DNA of 64,000 bases from assembly GCA_022570795.1 (NCBI GenBank), contig JAKUDP010000005.1, positions 434,001 to 498,000 on the forward strand. The letters are read 5' to 3'. The notes under the pieces were generated by a model. The model saw nothing but the letters and a program-made list of their open reading frames with translations. It did not search any database and was not told where the DNA came from. The DNA comes from Sphaerulina vaccinii. Its lineage: Eukaryota > Ascomycota > Dothideomycetes > Mycosphaerellales > Mycosphaerellaceae. This document shows positions 46,060 through 56,368 of the stretch, piece after piece. The translations under genes were made by a program, and so were the position numbers. Numbering within the stretch: position 1 is the first letter of the stretch; every line of letters starts with the position of its first letter.

Positions 46060-46939
46060 CTATACGAAGATTTGGCGGAGCAAGAACTTTAGTACACCTC
46101 CAGCGTGTGCAGACTGCTTGGGGAAGAATTTTCCAGTGGTTATCGTATAGTTCTGAAGCTCCGTGACGTTCCGGAACTGTGTAACAGGCCCTTCATTGTT
46201 CTCCTTGTCCACCAAATCTACGATGTTGACATGTCGTCCTTGCAGGGTCTATTCCTCTAGTCAGCGCTTTTCACCTTCGTCGAACCTAATATTAGGCACA
46301 GGATCACACCTTCTTCGCCTCTGCCAAAGTCCGGGGAAGAGGGTGTATGTCAAGTGCAATACATAATCCCTGCCAACACCGGATGTCATTGGCATCAACT
46401 CCGTACATTGCATTGAAGTGGTTGACTAATGCGCTTCTGAAGCCTTCATGGGCTTCCTTGCGTCTCGAGTCATCGCGATTCCATCCAAATTGATCGGACA
46501 TGCGATAGAATTCTGCGGATGAACCATTTTGAGGTCGGTAGTCGAACGATGGGTAGCCTGAGAAAAAGTTCGCCAAGGGATTGGAAGATGTTGGTCCTTG
46601 CTTGTTCTGCGTTCTCTTTCCCTTGCCCTTAGACTTCATAGGCCCGCTTCTGGGTGGTTTGCCACAGACCCGAGGATTCATGCTTGGACAAGCGTGCGTA
46701 AGTTGACATTCCATGCCATGGTAGCAGTGAGTGCTCTCCGCACATTGAGAACAAGCTGCAGGCATATCGACTGCCAAGATGCACTCTCGCAAGAATACCC
46801 CTGTGCTAAGTTGTTTCGCGGACTGTAGTGTTAAGCAGATGGACTGTCGAGTAGTATCAAGGACGCAGAGTGCACAGTCATTAAAGTATAGGAAGCCAGT
46901 CTCTGTGCGACCCAAAACATTGCTGCAAGAGATCGGCAT
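46060..46939 (-). CDS. Conserved fungal protein, two exons
   Basis: Exons 46939-46310 and 46248-46060, joined in phase 0 by a 61-nt intron (gtgtga...gcgctgactagaggaatag), give up to 272 aa. The core PLANFFSGYPSFDYRP, FYRMSDQFGW, FRSALVNHFNAMYG and WQGLCIALDI, then after the intron VNIVDLV and ELQNYTITTGKFFP, is a common ascomycete family of unknown function that ends in a LLRQI-like helix, as here. A Cys/His segment CSQCAESTHCYHGMEC precedes it and could be a degenerate MYND-like finger. An alternative start is the ATG at 46765, which puts this Cys segment right at the N-terminus and matches the usual layout; I find that start at least as likely. The stop is TAG. Confidence 0.65.
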
Positions 46940-47931
46940 AAGAATTTGGTGACGGGACGGAACTCAGTCCAGCATCCGAAAATTCTTAACGCTGGAGAGC
47001 TGTAAGATCGCAGGATGAGCGTATGTCCTGCGGTTCTGGCTATGCGAGCTGCAGCAATCCTGCGTGCACAGCAGCTGACCCCTGCGGTGTTACGTGGAGA
47101 TGCTATATACGGGCAGCTGGCCACTGTCGACCAGTGTTCACAGCAGCCATCAAGTCGTGTAATCCACAAAGCTATTAGGTCTTGCTAGGGCAGAGACGTA
47201 CTCCAACACTACAGAAATATGGAAGTAGAGCTATGCATGTGCACTGCTGTTGCGCCACCAAGGAACAGGTGATCACTTCCGCTTCCGCGGCGTCACTGTC
47301 TAAGCAGTCAGTAGGGATTAGTGGGCTGTTTAGCAACTCAGATGAGGGTGCAACACACTTGTAGTTCCAAAGCCCAAACAAGACGGAACAGGTGCATCTA
47401 CAGTGTCTTTTAGCTGATGATCGACACTCGAGGCCCAGATACCGGAATAGCCAGTATAAGACGGAACGGGACACTAGGGCCGGAACAGGCCAGCATAGTG
47501 ACTTCACTCGTTCGAGTCTGCGGTACCTCTGTAGCTCCATGCAGAGCGGGTACGACTGGCCTATATGGTGATATCATTACTGGTCGTTACATGCAGCTCA
47601 GCTCAGAGCAAGCGGGAAAGGTCAAGATTTCAGTCTCCTTTCCTTACCAACATAATCAACCTCTAGCGAGAGAGTGTGTCTCTTTGGAGCAACTCGACCC
47701 TCACGCTATGTTAGCTGGGGCACGAGGGGATGAGATGGAATCTCTGACGCGAATTTTGATATTTCTGGCTACTGGGATCATGCAATCTGGGGCCAGCTAG
47801 CCTACACAACACTAGGCAACAACCGGGGAAGGTCTAGCCACACTGTGCAGTCCTCGTGCATGTCTGTGTTCTTGCGCAAGTGTATGACAAGACCTCCCAC
47901 GCCTGCCGCAGTCCTCCTCCAGCCTGAACAA
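46940..47931. other. Intergenic, no supportable gene
   Basis: A plus ORF at 47417-47800 starts with ATG but has no family resemblance. Nothing else was seen. Confidence 0.3.
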
Positions 47932-48636
47932 TCAGAGAAGCATCAGCAGATCAACATCACTGATTCGACTGTAGCATAGCTTCTCCTCTGTGTGACGGTG
48001 GTATGAGCAAGTAGTCCCGTTTCCATCCGCAGGGTGAATGTCTGTCAGCTTGGCGCGGGTATAGAGGAGACTCCGAGCTAGATCCATGAGGAAGTCTTGC
48101 GGCATGCCATGAGTGATCCATATGTTATGTGCGTGCCGACTCCAAATATCGACCATCAGTCTTCGGAGCGGAGAGCCCGAAAGAGTTCCTGCAAAAGCCT
48201 TCTGAATCGCATGGGCATCCGGAACGACTTCGCTCTTGTCAATAGTAGGTGTGTTGGCTGATTTGATGATAGCGTCAATGATCGCATCGGCGAAGGTCCA
48301 ATCCTGGATCTTATCTCCGAAGATGTAAGCATCAACCAGCAGACTGATCTCACTACAAACCGTCCCAGGCTCCCCTGCAGAGCCGCGGATGTTGATGCGA
48401 CTTTGGTATACCCATCGCATATAGAGATCCATCACATCTGGTAGATCATCCGGCAATGGTATACTGTCATCGTGTCTCTTCCATTCCTTCTTGACGGCCG
48501 CCTCGAAAAATGCTGATTGTCCGCATAGGAGGCTCTCGTGGATGGAAAACCTTTTTTCTTCGCTTCCAACAACGACAGTTGCTATTTTTTCACCAAACCT
48601 TTGAAGGTCAGCCCGACTGGACCGTCGTAGTTTCAA
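47932..48636 (-). CDS. BTB/POZ-domain protein, N-terminus unresolved
   Basis: The frame is open from 48636 but begins with TTG; no in-frame ATG precedes the domain, so an upstream exon is likely (an ATG lies near 48718 but I found no phase-compatible join). The domain reads ATVVVGSEEKRFSIHESLL, CGQSAFFEAAVKKEW, IPLPDDLPDVMDLYMRWVY and then an acidic helix region, standard for short fungal BTB proteins. The second BTB gene of the window, on the opposite strand from the one at 42349 and not closely similar. It may act as a substrate adaptor by family analogy. Confidence 0.7.
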   Translation of the reverse strand: MKLRRSSRADLQRFGEKIATVVVGSEEKRFSIHESLLCGQSAFFEAAVKKEWKRHDDSIPLPDDLPDVMDLYMRWVYQSRINIRGSAGEPGTVCSEISLLVDAYIFGDKIQDWTFADAIIDAIIKSANTPTIDKSEVVPDAHAIQKAFAGTLSGSPLRRLMVDIWSRHAHNIWITHGMPQDFLMDLARSLLYTRAKLTDIHPADGNGTTCSYHRHTEEKLCYSRISDVDLLMLL

Positions 48637-49603
48637 TTAAAGTAAGAACCTACTCCTTGCACTCGTGCTTGTAAGCTCGAGGATCGTGCGAGAGAAGAGG
48701 CCTGGGCGCATTTTCATCCCAGCTCGAGGTCCTGCGCACAGGATGGGGTCGTTGTGCCATTTAATGTCTTGTTCACTCTAATCAGAGCGTTGTGGGTTTA
48801 GAGCTGCTCGAGATAGTATCGCTGCAGACCGTTGCACGTTTCGTAGGTCTTTCGATGCACGCGCTTCGAAAATATGTTTGGTGACGTCGTACGATGCAGC
48901 TATAGCAAAGGCGTAGCGCTGGTACAGAAAGGGTGGGCGGGGAGACTTCGAGTACATCAGGATTTCGTGTGCATGGGACAGTAGGTACTTATGAACTGAT
49001 GAAGTGCCAAGCGTGGTCATCTGAAGAAGTGAAGGGGTCGCAGTGGAGTGATCCAGTAGGTCGCACGAGATGCTGACCGTGAACAGAGGCGGTAATACTA
49101 TACATTTTCAGAAACTTATTGCCTCCTGCTCCTTCTCCTCCTTGTCTTTCTGAATTCTCTCCTTCCTTTGAGATGTAGCGATACGCCAGGACCGTTCGTC
49201 CGCTGTCGTGACCTGTACGATCGTCCAGTTCCCACCGACACAGAAAGACTTCCGGCACCTCCGCAGTTGCAGCTGGCACAAGCTGTGCCTGGTAAGCTCT
49301 TTGAAGAAGGTCGCAGACACGGCAATGGTCAGTTATGGGAATAGTCAAACGCATCGAACCTTTCGTCGTTATAGAACGTATCTTGACGGAAGAGTAGCTT
49401 ATAAGATTTGCGTAGTTCCATTGCGAGCATTGAGCATATTGAACATAGCCCAAGCGTGCATGCTTATACAATCGCACGTCGCATCTCTGACCGGTGGAAC
49501 AGACAATCGGGAGCTGCTGCAGTCGCGTCCAAGCGACATGTTCCCGCACTAGTCTGTTGCCTGTCAATCACCAACCATCATCTGCACTTCCATGGGAGCT
49601 TTG
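48637..49603. other. Uncertain; possible HET-like fragment on minus strand
   Basis: A minus ORF (49567-48989) includes DHCRVCDLLQRA followed by a strand-rich segment, vaguely like the start of fungal HET proteins (GCxLC). Too weak to annotate as a gene. Confidence 0.25.
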
Positions 49604-50482
49604 CTACAGATCTGCTCGTTCATCGATCGCGGTAAGGACGTCAGCCTCTCGAAAGCACTGGACTCCCTCGATCTGAAACAAATTCTGCTCGTAACCGAGC
49701 TTATACACAATGACTCCAGGACCGAGAGCAGTTCTATACCTCTTCACCTGCTTGATGTGTTTCCCGTGAATGAAAGGATTCTTGCGAAAACCAAAGGTGT
49801 TTTTGAATTCCATCCAAGAAACCAGGTTCCTATTGAATCTCGCTGGGGTGTCAAATATGATGTCTGGTGTAAGCTTGATAATGTTCGCTCTCCTATTCTC
49901 CATTGCTTGACGGATATCCGTAATCTGCTGGCGTTGGTCCCTCATTCCTGCTTGGTGCCATGCCCTAATAGCTTCGATAAAAGAATCTTCGGCTGTATTT
50001 GCATGTGCTGCTCTTATGGCCTCTTTTTCGCGTCGTAGAAAGTCGCCCTTCGTAGAACGATCGGGAGGTAGGAGGCGTAGAGCACCTTCCAAGATAGCCG
50101 ACACTACTGCCCGATCCAAATCGATCCCAGTCATATGAACTATGTCTTCTGCCTGTGGACGTTTATGCCGGTACATGCATGCAGTTTGGAAAATGATCTT
50201 GACTTTGTGCGATGGAATTCCTGAGTATAGCAGAGTGTCCTCCTGAGGCAAAATAGGCGGTCCCAAGGCCGCAACAGCATTTTGGGTCTGTGAAGTGGCA
50301 ATTGGAGAGCCATTATGAGTCTCGTTATGGATCCTGGAGGCACGCAGATGCTCTTGTAGGATATCCAACGACTGAAACCCTCCACGACATCTTCTGCACG
50401 CACGATGTGGTAATGCCGCGCCGATGTGTCTTTTCAAAGAAGACCAATCCGGAAAGTCTGAGCTACAGCAAGAGTAAGACAT
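49604..50482 (-). CDS. TPD-motif (CDIN1-like) nuclease-fold protein with zinc finger
   Basis: 292 aa from the ATG at 50482. The C-terminal third has LTPDIIFDTPARF then VSWMEFKNTFG, the TPD plus W-x-E-x-K pattern of the CDIN1 (C15orf41) family, followed by ALGPGVIVYKLGY, also conserved there. Human CDIN1 is linked to congenital dyserythropoietic anaemia and is predicted to have a PD-(D/E)XK nuclease fold; fungal function is unknown. The N-terminus carries Cys/His pairs (YSCCSSDF...LKRHIG; HRACRRCRGGF...LQEHLRASRIH) spaced like two C2H2 fingers. The open frame continues upstream to 50566 without ATG. No intron is needed. Confidence 0.75.
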   Translation of the reverse strand: MSYSCCSSDFPDWSSLKRHIGAALPHRACRRCRGGFQSLDILQEHLRASRIHNETHNGSPIATSQTQNAVAALGPPILPQEDTLLYSGIPSHKVKIIFQTACMYRHKRPQAEDIVHMTGIDLDRAVVSAILEGALRLLPPDRSTKGDFLRREKEAIRAAHANTAEDSFIEAIRAWHQAGMRDQRQQITDIRQAMENRRANIIKLTPDIIFDTPARFNRNLVSWMEFKNTFGFRKNPFIHGKHIKQVKRYRTALGPGVIVYKLGYEQNLFQIEGVQCFREADVLTAIDERADL

Positions 50483-51086
50483 GTTCCTGATAGGGCCAGA
50501 TGGTCTCTGAAAGACGAAATTGTTTGAACTGTTGTTGAAAGTCTTTGCTGAGCTTGAGATGAGCAAGTGTCGGTAGCACGGGGATCAGTCAATGTATAGA
50601 AATCGCTTCCTCTCAAAAGCTATGGTCTGCAACCATAAGGGGTACTTAGCATCATTACCTCTTTGGCTTCCTTGTGTAGGATCGAGATCTGATCAACGGT
50701 ACGACTTCGCGCAGGGGACGTTTTTCTGATGCTTCAGAAGCTTCCGCGGCATGCTCGGAGGCGATCGACTCGGCTCATTGTTACAGTAATTCAAAGTTGA
50801 CATATGGCAGACCGTTGTGCGCGCCTACCGCATAACGTAGTGTTTGGGGAGCTGGAACATTTGAGCCCTCCAATCGTGCGAGAAGCCATAGCAGTTTGGT
50901 GACACAGTCAACTAGCCAATCCATTGAAATATCAGCTGCAGCACAACATGGGTGAGCTCGAAGTATGTCGGGGGACTTTGGCCCGAGAGACTCCAGTGCA
51001 GTCTGGGTGGAACATTTGCCGTCGATATTAATCGCCGGAACTGTGCGGTGTTCGGCATTATTCTTCCGACTAGGTATCTAGTCGGA
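50483..51086. other. Intergenic, holds one hairpin
   Basis: Nothing gene-like; the hairpin at 51064-51087 lies at its right end. Confidence 0.4.
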
Positions 51087-51087
51087 A
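51064..51087. repeat. Perfect 10-bp hairpin
   Basis: ttccgactag, loop gtat, ctagtcggaa. It ends on the A of the first ATG of the next ORF. Confidence 0.7.
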
Positions 51088-51452
51088 TGTTCATGTCCGA
51101 TCACCGATCTACACCATTCACTTTCGCTCACGTAGCGGAGACGCTGTACCGTTCAATCGTTTTGACTTTGGCCCTTGTCCAAGGAACCGGCCCATACTCC
51201 ATTGACATACATAAGCTGGCCCAGAGAACGATTGCTGATGGTCGTTCACAGCCTCATCGAGTTCACGAGAACATGACAAGACCCTCAGACCCCCGTCGTG
51301 CCCAAGAGATCATTACATATGTCTTTCAGAATGTCGATCTCTTACGAGAAGCTCTGCAAGCCCCAGGCTTAGGCGCTATCGTCGGCGGGAGAGTTGTCCC
51401 AGATGGAAACAAGAGACTTTCACTGCTCGGGATCAGCGTTAGACTAGGCTGA
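51087..51452 (+). pseudogene. RNase III-like domain, truncated
   Basis: From the ATG at 51087, 121 aa. The segment IITYVFQNVDLLREALQAPG followed by VPDGNKRLSLLG matches the beginning of RNase III domains (Y.F.n..LL.eALt ... N.rLa.lGD). The catalytic signature should continue with GDAVLxL; instead the frame reads GISVRLG and stops. In the +1 frame the next residue after LLG is Asp and some similarity may continue (AAKIRVGVANCDW), but a TAG follows at once. This looks like a frameshifted and decaying copy. A badly placed intron is the alternative. Confidence 0.4.
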
Positions 51453-52554
51453 TGTGGCCTTCTGCTGCAGCCAAGATACGTGTGGGTGTCGCGAATTGTG
51501 ATTGGCAACGTAGCCGAATTGTCGCATGCAGGTCAGCGGACGGGCGGGGGAAATAATGCAGGTGACAGTGATGTTCTAGGCCGGTGTGACGAACTGTTCA
51601 TTGGTGTTTGCCTTCTCGTGCGAGCTATGCTAGTAGGAGATTAGAATGGCTAGGCTTGATAAGTACGCGAAGGTCGATCTCGTCGCAGCACTCCATCTCG
51701 TAGCTCCTGCCAAATGGACCTCTTCGCGTTCTTATCTGCCTTTATAGAACTAGCTGGATGCCATGTACCTTGCTACTACACATTCGGACGTAAGTAGGCT
51801 CGCGTAGAATAGACGATGCTCAGCAGCCCGGTTGTTAGTCCACAGCCTGCTACTTCACCGCAAGTAGCGTTTCGGCGCTGATGTCGGACGAGGATCAAAG
51901 AAATAACGCATACCTAGACTGCGGCCGTTCCTTCGTCTAGCCACAACTTGAATCCTGGTTAAAGCTGTATGGTGATCCTCATAAAGGCCAACTTCTCCTT
52001 CCCGCTATTTGCACTTACTGTTGGCAGAGACATTTGCTGCACAGCCGACCTTGGACGTAAAATCACTACACAGACACAGATAGAGAGAGAGGGGGACGAA
52101 CGAAGAACTGGATTAATGGAATTGCAGGTTCCTTCACACTAAGGTCCGTATTTGTCCTTTATGTCGATCTGAGGTACGGACTTTTGCTCAGATCTATCAC
52201 AGATGTGCTGGTATTCTGTCTCGACCAAGAAGTATACAGGATGTCCATCGTCCTGCAATACGATATCAACAGGCCCTGTAGTTCTTTGCGATGCTGCCCA
52301 AGCTCGGCAACCCCCAGCCCCGTGCAACAGCCCTCAACAGAAACACCTCGGCCAGACCACAGACAGAAGACAGTGCCCTGCACATCGACATGAGGGCTAT
52401 TCACGAACATAGGCTTTCTTGAAGAGCATTGTGTACGAGATAAGGGGAGACTAAAGGTCAATAATCATGTCGGCTAGAGATTCAGCTGGATAATTAGTAC
52501 CTGTCGTTGGTGGCGTGCATTTCATTACGCCCCCGTCTAAAATAGTACTATTCC
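51453..52554. other. Intergenic, nothing recognised
   Basis: About 1.1 kb with no supportable feature; an agagagaggggga purine run lies near 52084. Confidence 0.4.
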
Positions 52555-53316
52555 TCATTGCATCATCCGTACCGCTGCGAGAGCCCGTCGATGAACCGCC
52601 TTTGCTGAACGTGCCTTTGCAAGCCAGCAGTCCCTAATAATGTCCGCCATATCAAGCCCAGTGAGGTCGGCAAATTGGCGCAGCTCATAGAGGCTGCGTA
52701 CTTGATCCGATGGCATGTCCTCGAAAGGACTCTTGCCGGTCAGAACCTCGTACACGCTCGAGCCAAGCGCAAAGAGATCGTCATCCATATTAGCCGACTT
52801 TCGCCAATCCTGGCAAGGCCGGAAACGTACGCCTGCGGTACCAGTAGACGTTGAGCCATCTATCGAGGAGCACCCAAAATCAGTAATTTTCAGTCCTAGA
52901 TTGTGGTCGAGAAGCATATTTGTGGGCGTGAAATCGCAGTGCACGATGGCGTGATCGTGAAGCATTTCCAACCCTTCAGCCATTGCAAGGATCCACCGGT
53001 GCCGCTGAGATTGATCAATCTGCGGGTGTGCTCGAAGATATTCGCGGAGGGTGCCGTTTTCCATATGCTCCATTGTCAATGTCCAGTCGCTTTGATCACA
53101 TGAGAGCAACTGAACAAATCTCTTAGTATAATCTGCTTTTGCAAGATGTGTCTGAAGTCGCAGATGCACTTGTGCCTCGAGCCGCAGATCCGCTTGGCTA
53201 TCCTCTGCTCGCTCTCCTGGCCACGGAGACTTTGTGACATGCCCGTTTTCCAGAAGCTCGACCATCCCCGAAAGGCCGCCGCCGAGAAATTTGCCTTTGG
53301 GAATAATGAAGTCCAT
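52555..53316 (-). CDS. Protein kinase-like protein (HCD type)
   Basis: Unspliced 253 aa, ATG at 53316. Kinase layout: glycine-loop GKFLGGGLSGMVELL at about 7-21, Lys in HVTKSP, acidic helix LRLEAQVHLRL, hinge TMEHMENGTL, catalytic loop VHCDFTPTNMLL, DFG in ITDFGCSS, then DDDLFALGSSVYEVLTG and a final RDCWLAKARSAKAVHRRAL. All key catalytic residues (Lys, Asp, Asn, DFG Asp) are present and only the HRD Arg is Cys, so this is the most likely active kinase of the three in the window. Substrates are unknown. No regulatory domain is attached. Confidence 0.8.
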   Translation of the reverse strand: MDFIIPKGKFLGGGLSGMVELLENGHVTKSPWPGERAEDSQADLRLEAQVHLRLQTHLAKADYTKRFVQLLSCDQSDWTLTMEHMENGTLREYLRAHPQIDQSQRHRWILAMAEGLEMLHDHAIVHCDFTPTNMLLDHNLGLKITDFGCSSIDGSTSTGTAGVRFRPCQDWRKSANMDDDLFALGSSVYEVLTGKSPFEDMPSDQVRSLYELRQFADLTGLDMADIIRDCWLAKARSAKAVHRRALAAVRMMQ

Positions 53317-54254
53317 GCTTGCTTTTGGTGTTTTGCCAGGCAGAATAGCAGGGTGACTAGACAGCCACTGAGATTGCAGTGTCTTTGTGATATGAGAGTT
53401 GTCAATTTGTAAAACGGCTCAGCTTCAAGCCACGCACAAATCTTGAGATGAGGAAAAGAGAGCAAGCAGAAGTGGGCCAGAGCCGCGTCTTGGATCTGAT
53501 CACCACAAATCGAGGCCAGGCCGGGCCAGACCATGAAGATCCCACAGTGCACCGCAGTAATGGAAAACAGCCGTGCAAGTGCACGAGGCTACTAGAGCTC
53601 AACAGAAGCGGATTCTGCAATCAAGAACTCAGAACCTGGAGCTTGAAAACCAGGAAATCGAAGTTAGTAGGCCTGTACTCTCACCCAATCACATCGCGAC
53701 TGCTGAGTCTTGGCGCAAACCCCCGAACTGCGGTCCCTGAATCCCGAATCGTACGATGCCACACCGCTCACGCTGAATAGCTAATGATAGCCAAGCGCAC
53801 CGCCTGTCATTCCTTTGCCTACCTCGATCGACGTTCGTTCTTACGAGGACGTCAATGTTCTCACTGTTACATTAAGCTCGAGGCCTATAGCGGTGCACGT
53901 ATGGGAACTCGGATGCGGTCAGCGGGGTTCTCGACAGTCGAAAACGGAGACGAGAGAAGCGGTGTCTGGAGGAACGCTCTTCATTCACAAGTGCTGATTT
54001 TGAAGCGTCGGCAGCGTGGTATCACGACGTTGATTGTATTGTGGTCCTCTGCTGGGAGTTCTCACACTGAAGAGTGCCGTCAGGGATGTTGGAAATAATG
54101 TGTGCCGTGACAGTCCTTCCTCCATCCCAGCTTGGCAATAGATCCATAACTATCCAAGGCATGCACCGTCTGCTAGAATTTGCCCCAGCCGCATCTCCGG
54201 TTCTAGCATGCTGCATTCTTCGGAGCCTATACCTTCTAATGGCGAACCCCATCC
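53317..54254. other. Intergenic, nothing recognised
   Basis: Short frames without family resemblance. Confidence 0.4.
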
Positions 54255-54642
54255 GTGACAGGTACGAATCATGCGTCAGAGCACGCTACTTCCGAAAAGG
54301 AGAGCCAGGACTTGTACTACGGACAGGTTGTTATAACGATCCATAAGCTTCGTGAACAACGTGCGCAGGTCTTGCAGGATCTGGAGCTGAGTAGTTCGAA
54401 CGGTACCAAGAGCGACAGTCTCGAGAAGGAACTTGCGCAGCTCAAGGCACATGTTCTAGAGCAAGAGCGCTTTCTGCTTGAGCAGGAGCGGCTTGCTGCG
54501 AATGCACGCGTCAGGGTTGACGACACCCAAGGCATTAGAGGTAGCTGTCAGGAACGAAGAAGATATGGCTCTGGCCAAACGAAAATTATCGGACACCAAA
54601 GAAGACATTACAAGATCTAGGAAGAAGCTGCATATCGACTAG
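54255..54642 (+). pseudogene. Coiled-coil ORF with a frame break
   Basis: The first frame (no ATG; opens at a GTG) encodes a strong coiled coil, with segments such as ITIHKLREQRAQVLQDLEL and LAQLKAHVLEQERFLLEQER. At about 54530 it loses character, while another frame takes over with EDMALAKRKLSDTKEDI and ends at TAG, 54640-54642. The in-phase sequence between plausible borders is only 22 bases, too short for an intron, so an indel (decay or assembly error) is likely. An upstream exon would be needed for the start. Confidence 0.35.
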
Positions 54643-55104
54643 GCACATACACAGCATCGAGCATCAGAACAGAAGGAATCCAGATAACTCCGTCCGCCAA
54701 TCCTAATACCACATTCGGGACATTGTGATATTCCGAACCATCCGATGGCAGACCTGCCACATACTTTAACGTACTCTATGATATTCCTCCCTGCGAACCT
54801 CGGCGCAAACCTTTTCGTGACTGCCGAATCAAGACCGCTTTATCCATTGATCTCGCACAGGATCCCAAAACGATCTTTCCGTCCGTGTCTCGTCTGTTGA
54901 ACTTGCTTTGCTAGATCGATGCGAATCGTCCTCACTTGTCGCCAGAGCAGGATATCGAAGTGTACCACTCCGGGGACAGCATCTTGGCAAGATCAACGCT
55001 CCTTGGACACTTTGCTCGCGCACTCGAAGCACGACATAGACCTGGAGGACAGGACCTGGGAGGGGCAGTCTGTGGGGGATCTGATGAATCAGCGTTCCTA
55101 AGAC
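54643..55104. other. Intergenic, nothing recognised
   Basis: No supportable feature. Confidence 0.4.
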
Positions 55105-55476
55105 ATGCAAGTCACGAGCCACTCACGGCTTGACCAGTCCTCATCAGCCAAGAAAACCCAGTGTGTATCGCCATTCTTGGAACTCGATTGCTACAATGCA
55201 CTGCACTCGCCTTGGAAATACGTGCGAACTGCGCTATCGGACGCGCGCCTGCTGGCGGTGGCGGACACATGGGTGCTCTCGGTGCTCTCGGCTACTTCAA
55301 CGGCGAAGCGAATACCTCCTGCGGAATTCTCCTGGCCACACCATCGACAGACGCAGATCCTGAGGCAGATCAAAGATGAGGCACAGCATCGCGCCAGCAA
55401 GCTTTATCAGGCGGTGGGTGGGTGGCAGAGTGAGTGGCAGGGTGATGAGGAGGGGTTGGGATTCTTACTTGTCTAA
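55105..55476 (+). CDS. Hypothetical ORF, 123 aa
   Basis: ATG at 55105; contains WKYVRTALSDARLLAVADTW and a charged tail. No family recognised, no antisense competitor of note. It ends about 150 bases before the UCH gene on the same strand. Confidence 0.3.
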   Translation: MQVTSHSRLDQSSSAKKTQCVSPFLELDCYNALHSPWKYVRTALSDARLLAVADTWVLSVLSATSTAKRIPPAEFSWPHHRQTQILRQIKDEAQHRASKLYQAVGGWQSEWQGDEEGLGFLLV

Positions 55477-55623
55477 TAATAGTTCTCTATATATAGGGTT
55501 GTCTGCATTCGGCAAGGCGTTGCTTGCGGGCATAGCCGCAGTAGATTGCAGCTGAAGCTGAAGCTGAACCGCGAAAGAGCATATCAAAAGTCCTGTTCGG
55601 TCTCAAGCACTGACTTGACGACA

Positions 55624-56368
55624 ATGGAATATCGCAAGCACTATGCCCCACTAGAATCTAATCCAGATGTGTTTACCGACCTGACCTATCGCCTCTGCGA
55701 CGCCCCAAACCTCGAATTCCAGGACGTCCTGTCCTTGGACGACTACGCCCTGCTACCACGGTCGACACTCGCAGTCGTCCTTATCCTCCCAACCTCGAGA
55801 GAATTTGAGCGACGAAAGGCACTTGAAGAAGCAGAAAAGCAAGAATATCAAGTCTGCATGCGGCAGAATGACCTTAGGTGGTTCAAACAAACAATCAACA
55901 ACGCTTGTGGCTTTTATGCTATTCTGCACGCTGTCTGCAATAGCGAAGCGGCTCAATCAATCAGTACGTTCCGTTACTGTGCGATGAGTCGGCGTGCTAA
56001 TAATAGTAGAAAAACACTCTGTTCTGGACAGCGTACTTGAAGATTGCGACGGCCGAGGCCCAGATGAATGTGCGCGTGTAATAGAAGACTCAGCAGAGAT
56101 GGAGGAAGCCTATCTGCAAGCATCTGTCAAATCTCAAAGTGCCACGCCTGAGTGTGCAGAGGACGAGGTGGATTTTCACTATATTTGCTTGGTTCATTTT
56201 GACGGAAATCTGTTCGAGCTGGATGGCGATCGCACAGGTCCGCTAGACAGAGGACCATCTGACAGCACTATGTTTCGTCGAGACGCACTCAAAGTGGTTA
56301 ATGACTATGTCCGGATGGAGCCTGACGATATGAGATTCAATGTTCTAGCGCTAGTTCGCGATGTCTAA
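55624..56368 (+). CDS. Ubiquitin C-terminal hydrolase (UCH family, C12)
   Basis: Exons 55624-55963 and 56007-56368, joined across a 43-nt phase-1 intron (gtacgt...gtgctaataatag), give 233 aa. UCH signature: start YAPLESNPDVFTDL, oxyanion Gln and catalytic Cys in KQTINNACGFYAILHAVCN, catalytic His in VDFHYICLVHFDG, and Asp in LFELDGDRTGP. The family cleaves small adducts or single ubiquitin from C-termini (yeast Yuh1, human UCHL1/L3). The length matches single-domain members. The crossover segment before the His is acidic. The start ATG at 55624 gives the usual short lead-in; the frame is open further up from a non-ATG codon. The stop lies 32 bases inside the convergent gene at 56337-57014. 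Confidence 0.85.
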
